From positions 1-16,474 of the forward strand of contig JAUVBI010000039.1 of NCBI GenBank assembly GCA_030591305.1: DNA of 16,474 nt, read 5' to 3'. Shown here one piece after another: positions 7,013-14,471 of this stretch. Each line of letters opens with the position of its first letter. Positions within the stretch are counted from its first letter, which is position 1. The position numbers and the translations under genes were made by a program. The stretch is from Pseudomonadota bacterium. GTDB taxonomy: Bacteria > Pseudomonadota > Gammaproteobacteria > Pseudomonadales > Halieaceae. Under the pieces are notes generated by a model that saw only the letters and a list, made by a program, of their open reading frames with translations, did not search any database and was not told where the DNA came from.

Positions 7013-9166
7013 ATGTCCGACCCCCAAGCGGCACGCCAAGTTGGCCGTGAAACTACCACTGTCCCTCTACAATCTACCTCCCTGGATATCTGGCGCCAGA
7101 AATACTGCCTGAAGACTATAGACGGCCAGGAAGTCGATGCCGATATCGACGCCACCTTCACCCGCGTTGCCAAGACCATCGCCGATGTAGAAGAGAACGC
7201 TGAAAAACGCGAGCTCTGGTTCAAGAAGTTTGTGTGGGCCCTGCAACAGGGTGCTATACCCGCCGGGCGTATTCTCTCCAACGCTGGCGCCGGGGCCCAC
7301 AAGAGTGACACCTCTACCATTAACTGTACCGTGTCCGGCGTACTGAACGACTCCATGGAGAGCATTCTTTCCAAAAATACCGAGGCGGGCCTGACCCTGA
7401 AGGCGGGCTGTGGCATAGGCTACGAATTTTCCACCCTGCGACCCTCTGGTGCCACCGTGGCAGGCGCCGGTGCCAAAACCTCCGGCCCCCTGTCCTTTAT
7501 GGATATCTTCGACAAGACCTGTCTCACAGTATCTTCCGCCGGCGGCCGACGCGGTGCACAAATGGCCACCTTTGACGTTTCCCACCCCGACGTACTGGAC
7601 TTTATCCGGGCCAAGCGCGAAGACGGTCGCCTCAGACAGTTCAATTGTTCCCTGCTAATCACCGATGAATTCATGCAGGCGGTAAAAGACGATGCGCCCT
7701 GGGCACTGGTGTTTCCGGTCAAGGCAGATACTCTGGCAGAAGCAGAACACAAAGCCGGGAATCCCGGCATCGTATGGCGACAGTGGCCCGACAATGACGG
7801 CTATCTCACCAATGACAAGGGTGAAACAGCATGCCGTGTCTACCGTGAAGTGCCGGCCAAGCACATCTGGCACACTATCATGACGTCCACCTTCGATTAT
7901 GCCGAGCCGGGCTTTATTCTCATCGACCGTGTCAACGAAATGAACAATAACTGGTTCTGCGAATCGATACGGGCGACCAATCCATGCGGTGAACAACCCC
8001 TCCCCCCCTACGGCAGTTGCCTGCTGGGCTCAATCAACCTCACCCGCTTTGTAGAGAATCCCTTTACCGATCGGGCCAGTTTTGACTGGGCGCGTTTCAA
8101 CCGGGTGGTTGAGGTGTTTACCCGCATGCTGGACAACGTGGTGGAGATCAACGGCCTGCCGCTGGAAGGTCAGCGCGACGAAATCAGTCGCAAGCGTCGT
8201 CACGGCATGGGCTATTTGGGCCTGGGCTCTGCTCTCACCATGCTGGGCCTGAAATACGGCTGCGACCAGGCGGTTAAATTTGCCGGTCGCGTATCTCAGG
8301 AATTGGCAGTCAGTGGCTGGAAGACCGGGCTGGATCTAGCCAGAGAAAAGGGTGTTGCCCCCGCCCTGGATGAGGAGTACACCGTTACTAAAGCCATGCT
8401 CAGCCAGCGCCCCGAGATGCGCGAAGATGGCATCAAAGCCGGTGACAAGGTTCACGGGCGGGTGCTGCACGCTCGCTACAGTCGCTATATGCAGAAAGTA
8501 GCCTCGGTGGCTCCCGAGTTGGTCGAGCAACTGGCACAGGAGGGCTGCCGTTTTACCCACCACAGCTCCATAGCACCCACCGGCACCATCGCCCTGTCTC
8601 TTGGCAACAACGCCAGCAACGGCATTGAGCCCAGCTTTGCGCATCAATATTCACGCAATGTCATTCGCGAGGGCAAGAAATCAAAAGAGAAAGTCGATGT
8701 GTTCTCATTCGAACTACTGGCCTATCAACACCTGATCAATAAAAATGCCTCTCCGGCAGGAACCACCCCGGAAGATTCTCTACCGGACTACTTTGTGACA
8801 ACCGACGATATTTCGGCAAAAGGTCATATCGATATGCAGGCGGCCGCACAGTCCTGGGTAGATTCCAGCATCTCCAAGACGGTCAATGTGCCCAGCGATA
8901 TTCCCTATGAAGAATTCAAGGACGTCTATCGCTACGCCCATGAGAAGGGCCTGAAGGGGTGCACGACGTTCCGCTTCAACCCGGAGGTCTTCCAAGGCGT
9001 GTTAGTGCGCGATGAAGACATTGCGAACACCCTGTACTGCTTTACCTTGGAAGATGGCCAGGAATTTAAAATTCCCGGCAACGAAGAAATCGAATACGAC
9101 GGAGAAATACACACCGCCGCTAACCTTTACGATGCCCTGAAAGAAGGCTATTACGGCAAGCTATAG
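7013..9166 (+). CDS. nrdJa: Class II (B12-dependent) ribonucleotide reductase, catalytic subunit NrdJa
   Basis: Adenosylcobalamin-dependent RNR that reduces ribonucleotides to deoxyribonucleotides without needing oxygen. The protein has 717 residues. Catalytic signatures are intact: N-C105-TVSG (first redox cysteine), then N323-P-C325-G-E327 with the thiyl-radical cysteine and catalytic Asn/Glu, and C336 in GSCLLGSINL. The 11-residue spacing of C325 and C336 equals that of C322 and C333 in the Thermotoga enzyme as I recall it. PTGTIALSLGNNASNGIEPSF is the phosphate-binding loop region, and KTVNVPSDIPYEEFKDVY is typical of NrdJ. The chain ends at EGYYGKL without the C-terminal cysteine tail that re-reduces the active site. 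That tail is on the next gene, 13 bp downstream, so this is the split Pseudomonas-type form. Start: ATG at 7013 after a moderate GAGTG site. Confidence 0.95.
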   Translation: MSDPQAARQVGRETTTVPLQSTSLDIWRQKYCLKTIDGQEVDADIDATFTRVAKTIADVEENAEKRELWFKKFVWALQQGAIPAGRILSNAGAGAHKSDTSTINCTVSGVLNDSMESILSKNTEAGLTLKAGCGIGYEFSTLRPSGATVAGAGAKTSGPLSFMDIFDKTCLTVSSAGGRRGAQMATFDVSHPDVLDFIRAKREDGRLRQFNCSLLITDEFMQAVKDDAPWALVFPVKADTLAEAEHKAGNPGIVWRQWPDNDGYLTNDKGETACRVYREVPAKHIWHTIMTSTFDYAEPGFILIDRVNEMNNNWFCESIRATNPCGEQPLPPYGSCLLGSINLTRFVENPFTDRASFDWARFNRVVEVFTRMLDNVVEINGLPLEGQRDEISRKRRHGMGYLGLGSALTMLGLKYGCDQAVKFAGRVSQELAVSGWKTGLDLAREKGVAPALDEEYTVTKAMLSQRPEMREDGIKAGDKVHGRVLHARYSRYMQKVASVAPELVEQLAQEGCRFTHHSSIAPTGTIALSLGNNASNGIEPSFAHQYSRNVIREGKKSKEKVDVFSFELLAYQHLINKNASPAGTTPEDSLPDYFVTTDDISAKGHIDMQAAAQSWVDSSISKTVNVPSDIPYEEFKDVYRYAHEKGLKGCTTFRFNPEVFQGVLVRDEDIANTLYCFTLEDGQEFKIPGNEEIEYDGEIHTAANLYDALKEGYYGKL

Positions 9167-9179
9167 CCTGGAGAAAACC

Positions 9180-9866
9180 ATGATACATAAATTTGAAAGT
9201 AAGATTGTCGACTACACGGTTTCAAAAACTACGACAAAACCCCAGGAGACCGCCCCCGAAGAGGCCGCCTTGGCCAAGGCAGAAGTGGTGCAGATGCATG
9301 AAAAACTGCAGCGCCCCGAGATGTTAGTGGGCTCCACCTACAAGGTGAAAACTCCCCTGTCGGAACATGCACTGTATATCACTATCAACGACATCATCCT
9401 AAACCAGGGTACCGAGCACGAACAGCGCCGGCCCTTTGAAATATTTATCAACTCAAAGAACATGGACCATTTTCAGTGGGTAGTCGCCCTCACCCGGGTT
9501 ATTTCTGCGGTATTTCGCAAAGGTGGTGATGCCACCTTCCTGGTAGATGAATTGAAAGCTGTATTCGACCCCAAGGGTGGCTATTTCAAGCGCGGGGGAC
9601 GCTTTATGCCCTCCCTGGTAGCTGAGATTGGCGAGTCGATTGAGAGCCACATGAAAATGATCGGCCTGATTCCTTCGGAAAATCTGGACAAACACCAGAA
9701 AGCTTTTATCGCTCAAAAGAAAGCGGAGCTTGCGGGAAATGACACTCAGGTAGAGAGCGACTTTCCCGCCAGCGCCCAGTTGTGCAGCAAGTGCAACACC
9801 AAGGCGATGGTGTTTTCAGATGGCTGCATGACCTGCTTGAGTTGCGGCGATTCAAAATGCGGGTAA
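9180..9866 (+). CDS. nrdJb: Split class II RNR C-terminal subunit NrdJb (TSCPD-like domain plus cysteine tail)
   Basis: Second component of the split class II RNR. In Pseudomonas aeruginosa the reductase needs both NrdJa and NrdJb. The 228-residue protein has a variable N-terminus (1-45), a TSCPD-type domain (about 46-165: RPEMLVGSTYKVKTPLS, ALYITINDI, RPFEIFINSKN, then helices) and a C-terminal cysteine cluster: C202, C205, C216, C219, C222 and C227 (LCSKC; GCMTCLSCGDSKCG). In class II enzymes such a tail delivers electrons from thioredoxin to the active-site disulfide. The ATG at 9180 follows a good GGAGA site 13 bp after nrdJa, so the two form an operon. The gene is convergent with the methyltransferase gene (12-bp gap). 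Confidence 0.93.
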   Translation: MIHKFESKIVDYTVSKTTTKPQETAPEEAALAKAEVVQMHEKLQRPEMLVGSTYKVKTPLSEHALYITINDIILNQGTEHEQRRPFEIFINSKNMDHFQWVVALTRVISAVFRKGGDATFLVDELKAVFDPKGGYFKRGGRFMPSLVAEIGESIESHMKMIGLIPSENLDKHQKAFIAQKKAELAGNDTQVESDFPASAQLCSKCNTKAMVFSDGCMTCLSCGDSKCG

Positions 9867-9878
9867 GTAGCTAACCCA

Positions 9879-10943
9879 TCAGGCCGTCGCCTCCAACACC
9901 ATATTCGTTGGCGTTTCGGTCGCCCGCCGCACATGGCTGAAGCCCGCGGCATGCAGTACCTCAGTCAGCCTCGCCTCTCCCGCTTGCGCACCCAGGCCCA
10001 GCGCCACTTCCTGGGACTTTGAGGTGGGCAGGCAGATAGTTGTAGAAAAGCCGTAGAAAATACCTGCGAGCAGATTGAGGTTGTCAGCCAACGAATCTGC
10101 CGCCATGGGCTCCACCACCATAAACTTGCCGCCGGGCTTCAGGGCCTTGCGAATGTGCGTGGCCGCACCCACCGGATCGCCCATATCGTGCAAGGCGTCA
10201 AAAATACAAATTAGGTCAAAGTCCTGGCCCGGAAATTCCTTGGCGGCACTGACCCCAAAACTTACGTTCGAAAGCCCTGCATCCTTTGCCTTGCCATTAG
10301 CAGTATCGATAGAGGGGGCATGAAAATCAAAGCCGTAAACCTGGGAACCCGGGTAGGATTCGGCCATCAACAGGCTAGAGGAGCCCAGCCCACAACCAAT
10401 ATCGGCAATTTTTCCACCGGATTTAAGAATCTCTTCCACACCGTTAAGTGCGGGTATCCAATTTTCAACAAGATTGATCGCATAGCCGGGCCTGAAGAAA
10501 CGGTCGGTACCGCAAAAGCAGCAACTACTCTGCTCTCCCCAGGGCCGCCCGCTGCCGGTTTTGAAGACATCGACAGCCTTGTGGCATGTCTCGTACTGGC
10601 TTACTACCGCTTGGAAGAAACCCTGCATACAGGTGGGCTCCCCTTCGTGGGCAAACAGCGCCGCTTGCTCCGGACTGAGGGAGAATGTGTCGCTGCCCCC
10701 GTCATAGTCCACATAGCCGAAAGCGGCGTTGGAGGATAACCACTCGCGCAAATAACGCGCATCCAAACCTGTCGCCTGGGCCAATTCTGTGTGAGTACAG
10801 GGACCCTTGCTCTCCAGGGCCTCGTACACACCGGCCTGATCGCCAATATAGGCCATAAAAAGACCTACAGCGCCCCCCACGTCACCCATAACCTTGCCCT
10901 GAAGTTCTGCGAACTTATCTTCGCTAAATACTGCTTCAGTCAT
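9879..10943 (-). CDS. Class I SAM-dependent methyltransferase with N-terminal winged helix
   Basis: Predicted methyltransferase of the group with an N-terminal winged-helix domain (Rv2258c-like), 354 residues. The N-terminal part (about 20-95) has the helical and wing pattern LAQATGLDARYLREWLSSNAAFGYV. The Rossmann domain shows motif I IADIGCGLGSSS (179-190), the acidic end of strand 2 in GFDFH (D206), LICIFDALHDMGDP (244-257, with the His-Asp pair of this family) and LKPGGKFMVVEP (268-279). The linker contains an unusual C141-C-F-C144 cluster just before the conserved GTDRFFRPGY. Substrate unknown; relatives act on small molecules, but no biosynthetic neighbours give a clue. Start: ATG at 10943 with only a weak G-rich site upstream. 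It lies convergent to nrdJb. Confidence 0.85.
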   Translation of the reverse strand: MTEAVFSEDKFAELQGKVMGDVGGAVGLFMAYIGDQAGVYEALESKGPCTHTELAQATGLDARYLREWLSSNAAFGYVDYDGGSDTFSLSPEQAALFAHEGEPTCMQGFFQAVVSQYETCHKAVDVFKTGSGRPWGEQSSCCFCGTDRFFRPGYAINLVENWIPALNGVEEILKSGGKIADIGCGLGSSSLLMAESYPGSQVYGFDFHAPSIDTANGKAKDAGLSNVSFGVSAAKEFPGQDFDLICIFDALHDMGDPVGAATHIRKALKPGGKFMVVEPMAADSLADNLNLLAGIFYGFSTTICLPTSKSQEVALGLGAQAGEARLTEVLHAAGFSHVRRATETPTNMVLEATA

Positions 10944-11296
10944 ATTGATTACCCCAGCCCATGTTAGATTTATTTTGTCTCGGCACTCACCTGTTTAGGC
11001 GACGCAAGTGACCACGATTAATAAGTGTAGTACAGAAATGAAAAGTTGGTATTAACGCGTATGAACGAAACATTACCGTCACATTTTAGTGACTATCGAC
11101 ATGTCCAATTTCGGTCACTATTCCAACCGGGATGAATTCGTCGATGGCATTTTTATTCCCCAAGGGTGTCACGATCACGTACTGGATATGCATCTATTGC
11201 TCAAACCCGGAAATTGAAATTCTCGATGCTGAAAATGCAGTGGCGGGAGCAGATTGAGAATCGCCAGCAGCATGTGCAGAAGCGCTACCGTGTAGC
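10944..11296. other. 353-bp region without an intact gene
   Basis: This lies between the GH31 stop codon and the methyltransferase start, both on the minus strand, so it should hold the methyltransferase promoter. It contains GTCAC/GTGAC repeats (11078-11082, 11089-11093 and 11114-11118, with TAGTGAC 11087-11093 and GTCACTA 11114-11120 as a 7-bp inverted repeat). It also holds a plus-strand stretch that looks like a decayed coding sequence, listed separately. A GCTAC-CGT-GTAGC hairpin (11284-11296) directly follows the GH31 stop, without a T-tract. Confidence 0.5.
11061..11296 (+). pseudogene. Possible decayed DUF2889-like gene with shifted frames
   Basis: No single frame is long, but three plus-strand frames join into one plausible protein. 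From the ATG at 11061: SHFSDYRHVQFRSLFQPG, stopped at 11133. Frame +1 (from 11101): DEFVDGIFIPQG...HVLDMHLLLKPGN, stopped at 11215. The third frame (from 11204): EIEILDAENAVAGAD. The joined pattern (R-x-x-x-F-R early; later LDMHLLLKPG-x-EIEILDAENA) resembles what I recall of DUF2889 proteins (HDMWLRLT...LxIxxxEAAxDxxP). This is inference from remembered family patterns. A chance assembly of short frames is possible, as are genuine small ORFs such as the 38-codon ORF at 11101-11217. Confidence 0.3.
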
Positions 11297-13849
11297 TTAG
11301 CATCCTGAAATTTGGAGCGCGCCCCTATCGCTTTCAAAAACAATTGACAGTACCTCACTTTCCGAGTCGTAGAGCCATTGCGAATTACCCAGTTCTACGC
11401 CGCCAGCGCTAACTGTACAAGGCTGAAAAGGCTGTAGTAATGTTGTAAGACTCGCCTGCAGGTGAATTGTACGAGGGGTCTGGTCATCAATTGTCAGTGT
11501 CCAGCTTTCGCTGGATTCAACACTGGAATAACGACCCGTGTCGAAAAACCTGCCATTTGTTTCACCCCGGGGAAAGGCCAGAACGTGCAATTGATCGTCC
11601 CTGTCTGCCAGGCGGATAACGGAGGGGTTACCCTCTCCGTGTTCCGCCAGGGTGTAAACGTCAGAAGACAGCAGGGGCAATATGGCGCCTGCGCGTACAA
11701 ACATTGGAATCTCGTCACGCGGTGCATCCACGGTCACTTCAGCACCTCCACTGTGAACCTGTAGTTCGGTGAGCGAAAAGCTGCCTGCCAACTCTTCGTA
11801 TTTAATGGAATTCCACCACTCCACCCAAACCCCCTCTGGTAAGTACAGCGAACGTTCACTCGCTCCCTCGCTGATAACGGGAGCCACCAGAATGTCGGCA
11901 CCAAACATATACTGATCGTCCCGCCCGTGTGCGCTGGAATCCTCCGGGTGTGTCAACAGGTGGTGTCGCATGATTGGCATGCCGCTCGCGTAGTACTCCT
12001 CGGCAGCCGCCTGTATGTAGGGGTAGAGCTGCGTATGCAATTTGGCGTATTTACGCCACAGATCAACGTGCTCAGGATCCCATAGGTGTGGACGTGGGAA
12101 AGGCGATATATTGATGCCATCCTTCTGGCTGCGCATGATGACTGACAGGGCCCCGAAAGCAATCCACCTGTCGAACAACTCGGGGCTGAGGTAGTTTGGG
12201 GGAATTGCGAAGAAGCCTCCTATATCTGAACCCCATATACCCACACCTGATGTTCCCATTGACAGGGCCTGATACATTGAGGACTCCAGTCCATCAAAAC
12301 CGAAGCCAGCCGTTGGGTCTCCACCCCATACAATGGGTGAGCAGGCGGCAGAGCCGGTCCAACCCGAGCGTGCAAATCTGGCCAGGGGTTTGCCGGCATC
12401 GGCTGTCGCCTGCGCCGCTCCACAGTGATAGTCCTTGGCGTAGCGATTATGGAATGCAGTGCCGGTGACGCCGTCTGCGGCTACAGCGTCCAGCGGCGTG
12501 TATTCTCCAAAGTCTTCCATCCAGCCTTCATAGCCGTGCTCTATCGCCTCATCGGTGTGCGCTTTGTAGGCCGTGACGCCGTTGGCTGCGCTAAAATCAA
12601 ACTGACTGACAGTGAAGGTGCTGGAGGTCCGATAATCATAGGTATATGTTTCGCCGGCAGATGTTTTTATCAATGCATCCATGTCTTCGGCGATGCCAAA
12701 CTCAGGTATATAGTCAACGCAGATCATCGGATTGAAGTAGGTGTGAACAGCAGTACCGTTTGCATTGCGAGCTGCCGTTCGCGCCCGCATTGCATCTTCG
12801 TTGCCTCGTTGGGAACCACATGGAAAATAGTGGGTGTACGTCGCGGTAACGGATGTTGGCACATCCTCGTTGTGCAGCTCGTCGATGCGTGAATCTCTGT
12901 CTGGCTGTATCCAGGGGCCAAAGAACCACGGTGCATAGTCGTGCGGTTGTCGCCCCAATGCCGCAGTGAAACGCTTTAGTGCATCTGCCGGTTGTGGCCC
13001 AGCGAACACCCGGAAACGCATTTCCTCGGCCTCCACCTCCATAGCCCAGCTTTCCCCTGATTCGGTGCCTACCCGGTGGTAACTGATTTCATCATTGTCC
13101 AGCAACACTCCGTATCCCCGCGAAGAAAGCAGCCAGGGAATGGGGAAATAGCTGGTGTCGGATCGCCACCGCACTCCCCAGGGGGGAACGAAAATATTAA
13201 TAAGGGTATACTCCGAATCCTGGTAGGGACCCTCCGCAACATAGTTTTCAAGTATATTGCCGCTTTGATTCACGGCATTTCCACGCTCGCCAAAACCGAC
13301 AAAGCGCTCCTCGGGGAAAGCGGAGAAAGCTACACTGGATGCCTGGACGCTGCCCCCGCTGGCGCGTATCGAAATTGAAATTATACCGTCCGCTTCAGCG
13401 GTGGCTCGCACTTGAAATGTCCACGCAGGATCTGTTGTGGCAAGCTCGCCAAGCCATGTGTCGCCCTCCATTTCTGAGGACATTAACTCGGTCGCGCGAA
13501 CCCACCCGACGTCCCTGTGAGGCGGTGTTTGTGGCTGACCCATTTCCATGGGTGGCAGGGCGGTGTTATCTCCACTTCCATCCGAAGGTGGCCCTGGAAA
13601 TATGCCTATACTTCCTACCGGGCCGTCACCTGTGTTGGAGAACTCTGTGAGTACTTCATTTCCGTTGTCATCTTCAAACCGCATGCGCCAGGGTGAGGTT
13701 GTGATATACAAGCGCAGGGCGCCAGCATCGATGACTGCTTGTTCAGCTTCAGGGGGGCGGTCCGGGGGTGTGCCTGGCGGAGAATCAGAAGAGTCACTGC
13801 ACGCAAAAAGAAAGGTTACGAGAAAAACAAGTATCAGGTATCGATGCAT
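11297..13849 (-). CDS. Glycoside hydrolase family 31 lipoprotein
   Basis: Exported GH31 alpha-glycosidase (family activities include alpha-glucosidase, alpha-xylosidase and sulfoquinovosidase), 850 residues. A lipoprotein signal ends at lipobox LFAC (Cys17) with Ser at +2, predicting an outer-membrane anchor. A Ser/Pro-rich linker follows (about 18-34). Then come an N-terminal beta-sandwich (about 40-300) and a TIM barrel (about 305-690). The barrel carries the catalytic nucleophile D446 in GWMEDFGEYTP and the likely acid/base D511 in IVWGGDPTAGFGFDG. Further GH31 landmarks are RFARSGWTGS, GVGIWGSDIGGFF and FGALSVIMRSQ. Beta-domains fill the C-terminus. THYFPCGSQRG and YFNPMICVDY recall a GH31 subgroup I associate with actinobacteria. 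No transporter or other sugar gene is adjacent, so the substrate is open. Start: ATG at 13849 after GAGG. Confidence 0.92.
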   Translation of the reverse strand: MHRYLILVFLVTFLFACSDSSDSPPGTPPDRPPEAEQAVIDAGALRLYITTSPWRMRFEDDNGNEVLTEFSNTGDGPVGSIGIFPGPPSDGSGDNTALPPMEMGQPQTPPHRDVGWVRATELMSSEMEGDTWLGELATTDPAWTFQVRATAEADGIISISIRASGGSVQASSVAFSAFPEERFVGFGERGNAVNQSGNILENYVAEGPYQDSEYTLINIFVPPWGVRWRSDTSYFPIPWLLSSRGYGVLLDNDEISYHRVGTESGESWAMEVEAEEMRFRVFAGPQPADALKRFTAALGRQPHDYAPWFFGPWIQPDRDSRIDELHNEDVPTSVTATYTHYFPCGSQRGNEDAMRARTAARNANGTAVHTYFNPMICVDYIPEFGIAEDMDALIKTSAGETYTYDYRTSSTFTVSQFDFSAANGVTAYKAHTDEAIEHGYEGWMEDFGEYTPLDAVAADGVTGTAFHNRYAKDYHCGAAQATADAGKPLARFARSGWTGSAACSPIVWGGDPTAGFGFDGLESSMYQALSMGTSGVGIWGSDIGGFFAIPPNYLSPELFDRWIAFGALSVIMRSQKDGINISPFPRPHLWDPEHVDLWRKYAKLHTQLYPYIQAAAEEYYASGMPIMRHHLLTHPEDSSAHGRDDQYMFGADILVAPVISEGASERSLYLPEGVWVEWWNSIKYEELAGSFSLTELQVHSGGAEVTVDAPRDEIPMFVRAGAILPLLSSDVYTLAEHGEGNPSVIRLADRDDQLHVLAFPRGETNGRFFDTGRYSSVESSESWTLTIDDQTPRTIHLQASLTTLLQPFQPCTVSAGGVELGNSQWLYDSESEVLSIVFESDRGALQISGC

Positions 13850-13953
13850 TAAGCTGACCTCAACATTCGGTATGTGCGTAACTTGCTGTAAGTATTCGAG
13901 TTAGTCTAATATAAGTAACAGGCTGCGACAAATCGGGGAACGCGGGGGGTTCG

Positions 13954-14208
13954 TCAGGCGATCAAGCGCAGTTTTTCTTGCCGCGACAACTTTTTAATAG
14001 CCGCCTCCCGTTGCAGGGCGGCACTGCGATCGGCGGCAGTATCCGACCACCGCAGGGTTACCGGCCTGCGGCCCCGGGTATACTTTGGGCCCCCAAACAG
14101 CTCACCGTTGTGCTGAAGTAAACGACGCGGCAGATCAGTGGCAATACCCGTGTACAGGCTGCCGTCCGCACATTCAAGAATATAAACCTGCCAGTTAGTG
14201 CCGGTCAC
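13954..14208 (-). CDS. GIY-YIG nuclease-domain small protein (YhbQ/UPF0213-like)
   Basis: An 84-residue single-domain protein of the GIY-YIG superfamily, which includes the nuclease domains of UvrC and homing endonucleases. Small stand-alone members such as E. coli YhbQ have DNA nuclease activity of uncertain role. Visible motifs are VYI (8-10) and YTG (19-21), equivalent to GIY and YIG, then R28 in DLPRRLLQHN (putative catalytic Arg) and E68 in ALQREAAIKKLSRQEKLRL (putative metal-binding Glu). The start is a GTG at 14208 with no good Shine-Dalgarno site of its own. It lies 5 bp after the stop of a 30-codon ORF that does have one, so translation may be coupled. GH31 lies 104 bp downstream on the same strand. 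Confidence 0.88.
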   Translation of the reverse strand: MTGTNWQVYILECADGSLYTGIATDLPRRLLQHNGELFGGPKYTRGRRPVTLRWSDTAADRSAALQREAAIKKLSRQEKLRLIA

Positions 14209-14213
14209 GGGAA

Positions 14214-14306
14214 TTACACCAGAGCCAACACGCCCTTCGCACGCTCGCTGATTCCGACATAGGCCTCACCGGCGCAGCCCGCCAAAACAAACGCTATATC
14301 GGTCAT
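14214..14306 (-). CDS. Small ORF (30 aa) with strong ribosome site ahead of the GIY-YIG gene
   Basis: ATG at 14306 to TAA at 14214-14216 encodes 30 residues (MTDIAFVLAGCAGEAYVG, then ISERAKGVLALV). AGGAGA at 14313-14318 ends 6 nt before the ATG, better than any site near the GIY-YIG start. The stop lies 5 bp before the GTG of the GIY-YIG gene. I do not recognise the peptide. It could be a leader peptide coupling translation, a true small protein, or the remnant of a larger gene. It is moderately hydrophobic, with a charged middle and no clear membrane helix. Confidence 0.4.
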   Translation of the reverse strand: MTDIAFVLAGCAGEAYVGISERAKGVLALV

Positions 14307-14339
14307 GGTGTTTCTCCTGTCAATTAATATCTATAATAG

Positions 14340-14355
14340 TGGGGTTTGATCCCCA
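14340..14355. repeat. Palindromic repeat copy A, TGGGGTTnnnTCCCCA
   Basis: TGGGGTTTGATCCCCA: 5-bp perfect inverted arms TGGGG/CCCCA with a 6-nt centre. It is identical to copy B at 13 of 16 positions and lies 89 bp upstream of it. It could be a regulator operator or a small RNA hairpin. Confidence 0.6.
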
Positions 14356-14428
14356 AATCTTAGTAAAATAGCGCTGAAACTTTTATTCTTATGTAGGGCC
14401 GAGTCAATTTACCCGTAATGGCGTGTAT

Positions 14429-14444
14429 TGGGGTTCAGTCCCCA
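14429..14444. repeat. Palindromic repeat copy B, TGGGGTTnnnTCCCCA
   Basis: TGGGGTTCAGTCCCCA: the same arms and layout as copy A. It lies 37 bp before the CoA-transferase start codon, probably in its 5' leader, where it could act at DNA or RNA level. Confidence 0.6.
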
Positions 14445-14466
14445 GCATGAACGATTCCACGATAAT

Positions 14467-14471
14467 AGGAG
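14467..14471 (+). promoter_or_regulatory. Shine-Dalgarno site fixing the TTG start of the CoA-transferase gene
   Basis: AGGAG ends 9 nt before the TTG at 14481. No in-frame ATG or GTG lies between, and the first in-frame ATG would cut off about 25 conserved residues. Confidence 0.7.

Noticed and set aside
7067..7996. Several minus-strand open frames of 113-172 residues inside nrdJa
   Set aside because: All are antisense to conserved catalytic motifs of NrdJ and have no family features or ribosome sites.
12425..12892. 155-residue plus-strand open frame inside the GH31 gene
   Set aside because: It is antisense to the GH31 catalytic barrel, with no recognisable domain.
14293..14323. Minus-strand promoter TTGACA (14318-14323) with a TATAGC or GATATA -10
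   Set aside because: Spacing of 19 nt for TATAGC, or only a 3/6 match at 17 nt. The TTGACA also overlaps the Shine-Dalgarno site of the small ORF.
14340..14444. tRNA T-arm-like sequences (GGGGTTCAGTCCCC), possibly tRNA fragments or attachment sites
   Set aside because: The loops are 6 nt, not 7, no acceptor, D or anticodon arm can be built around them, and no integrase is nearby.
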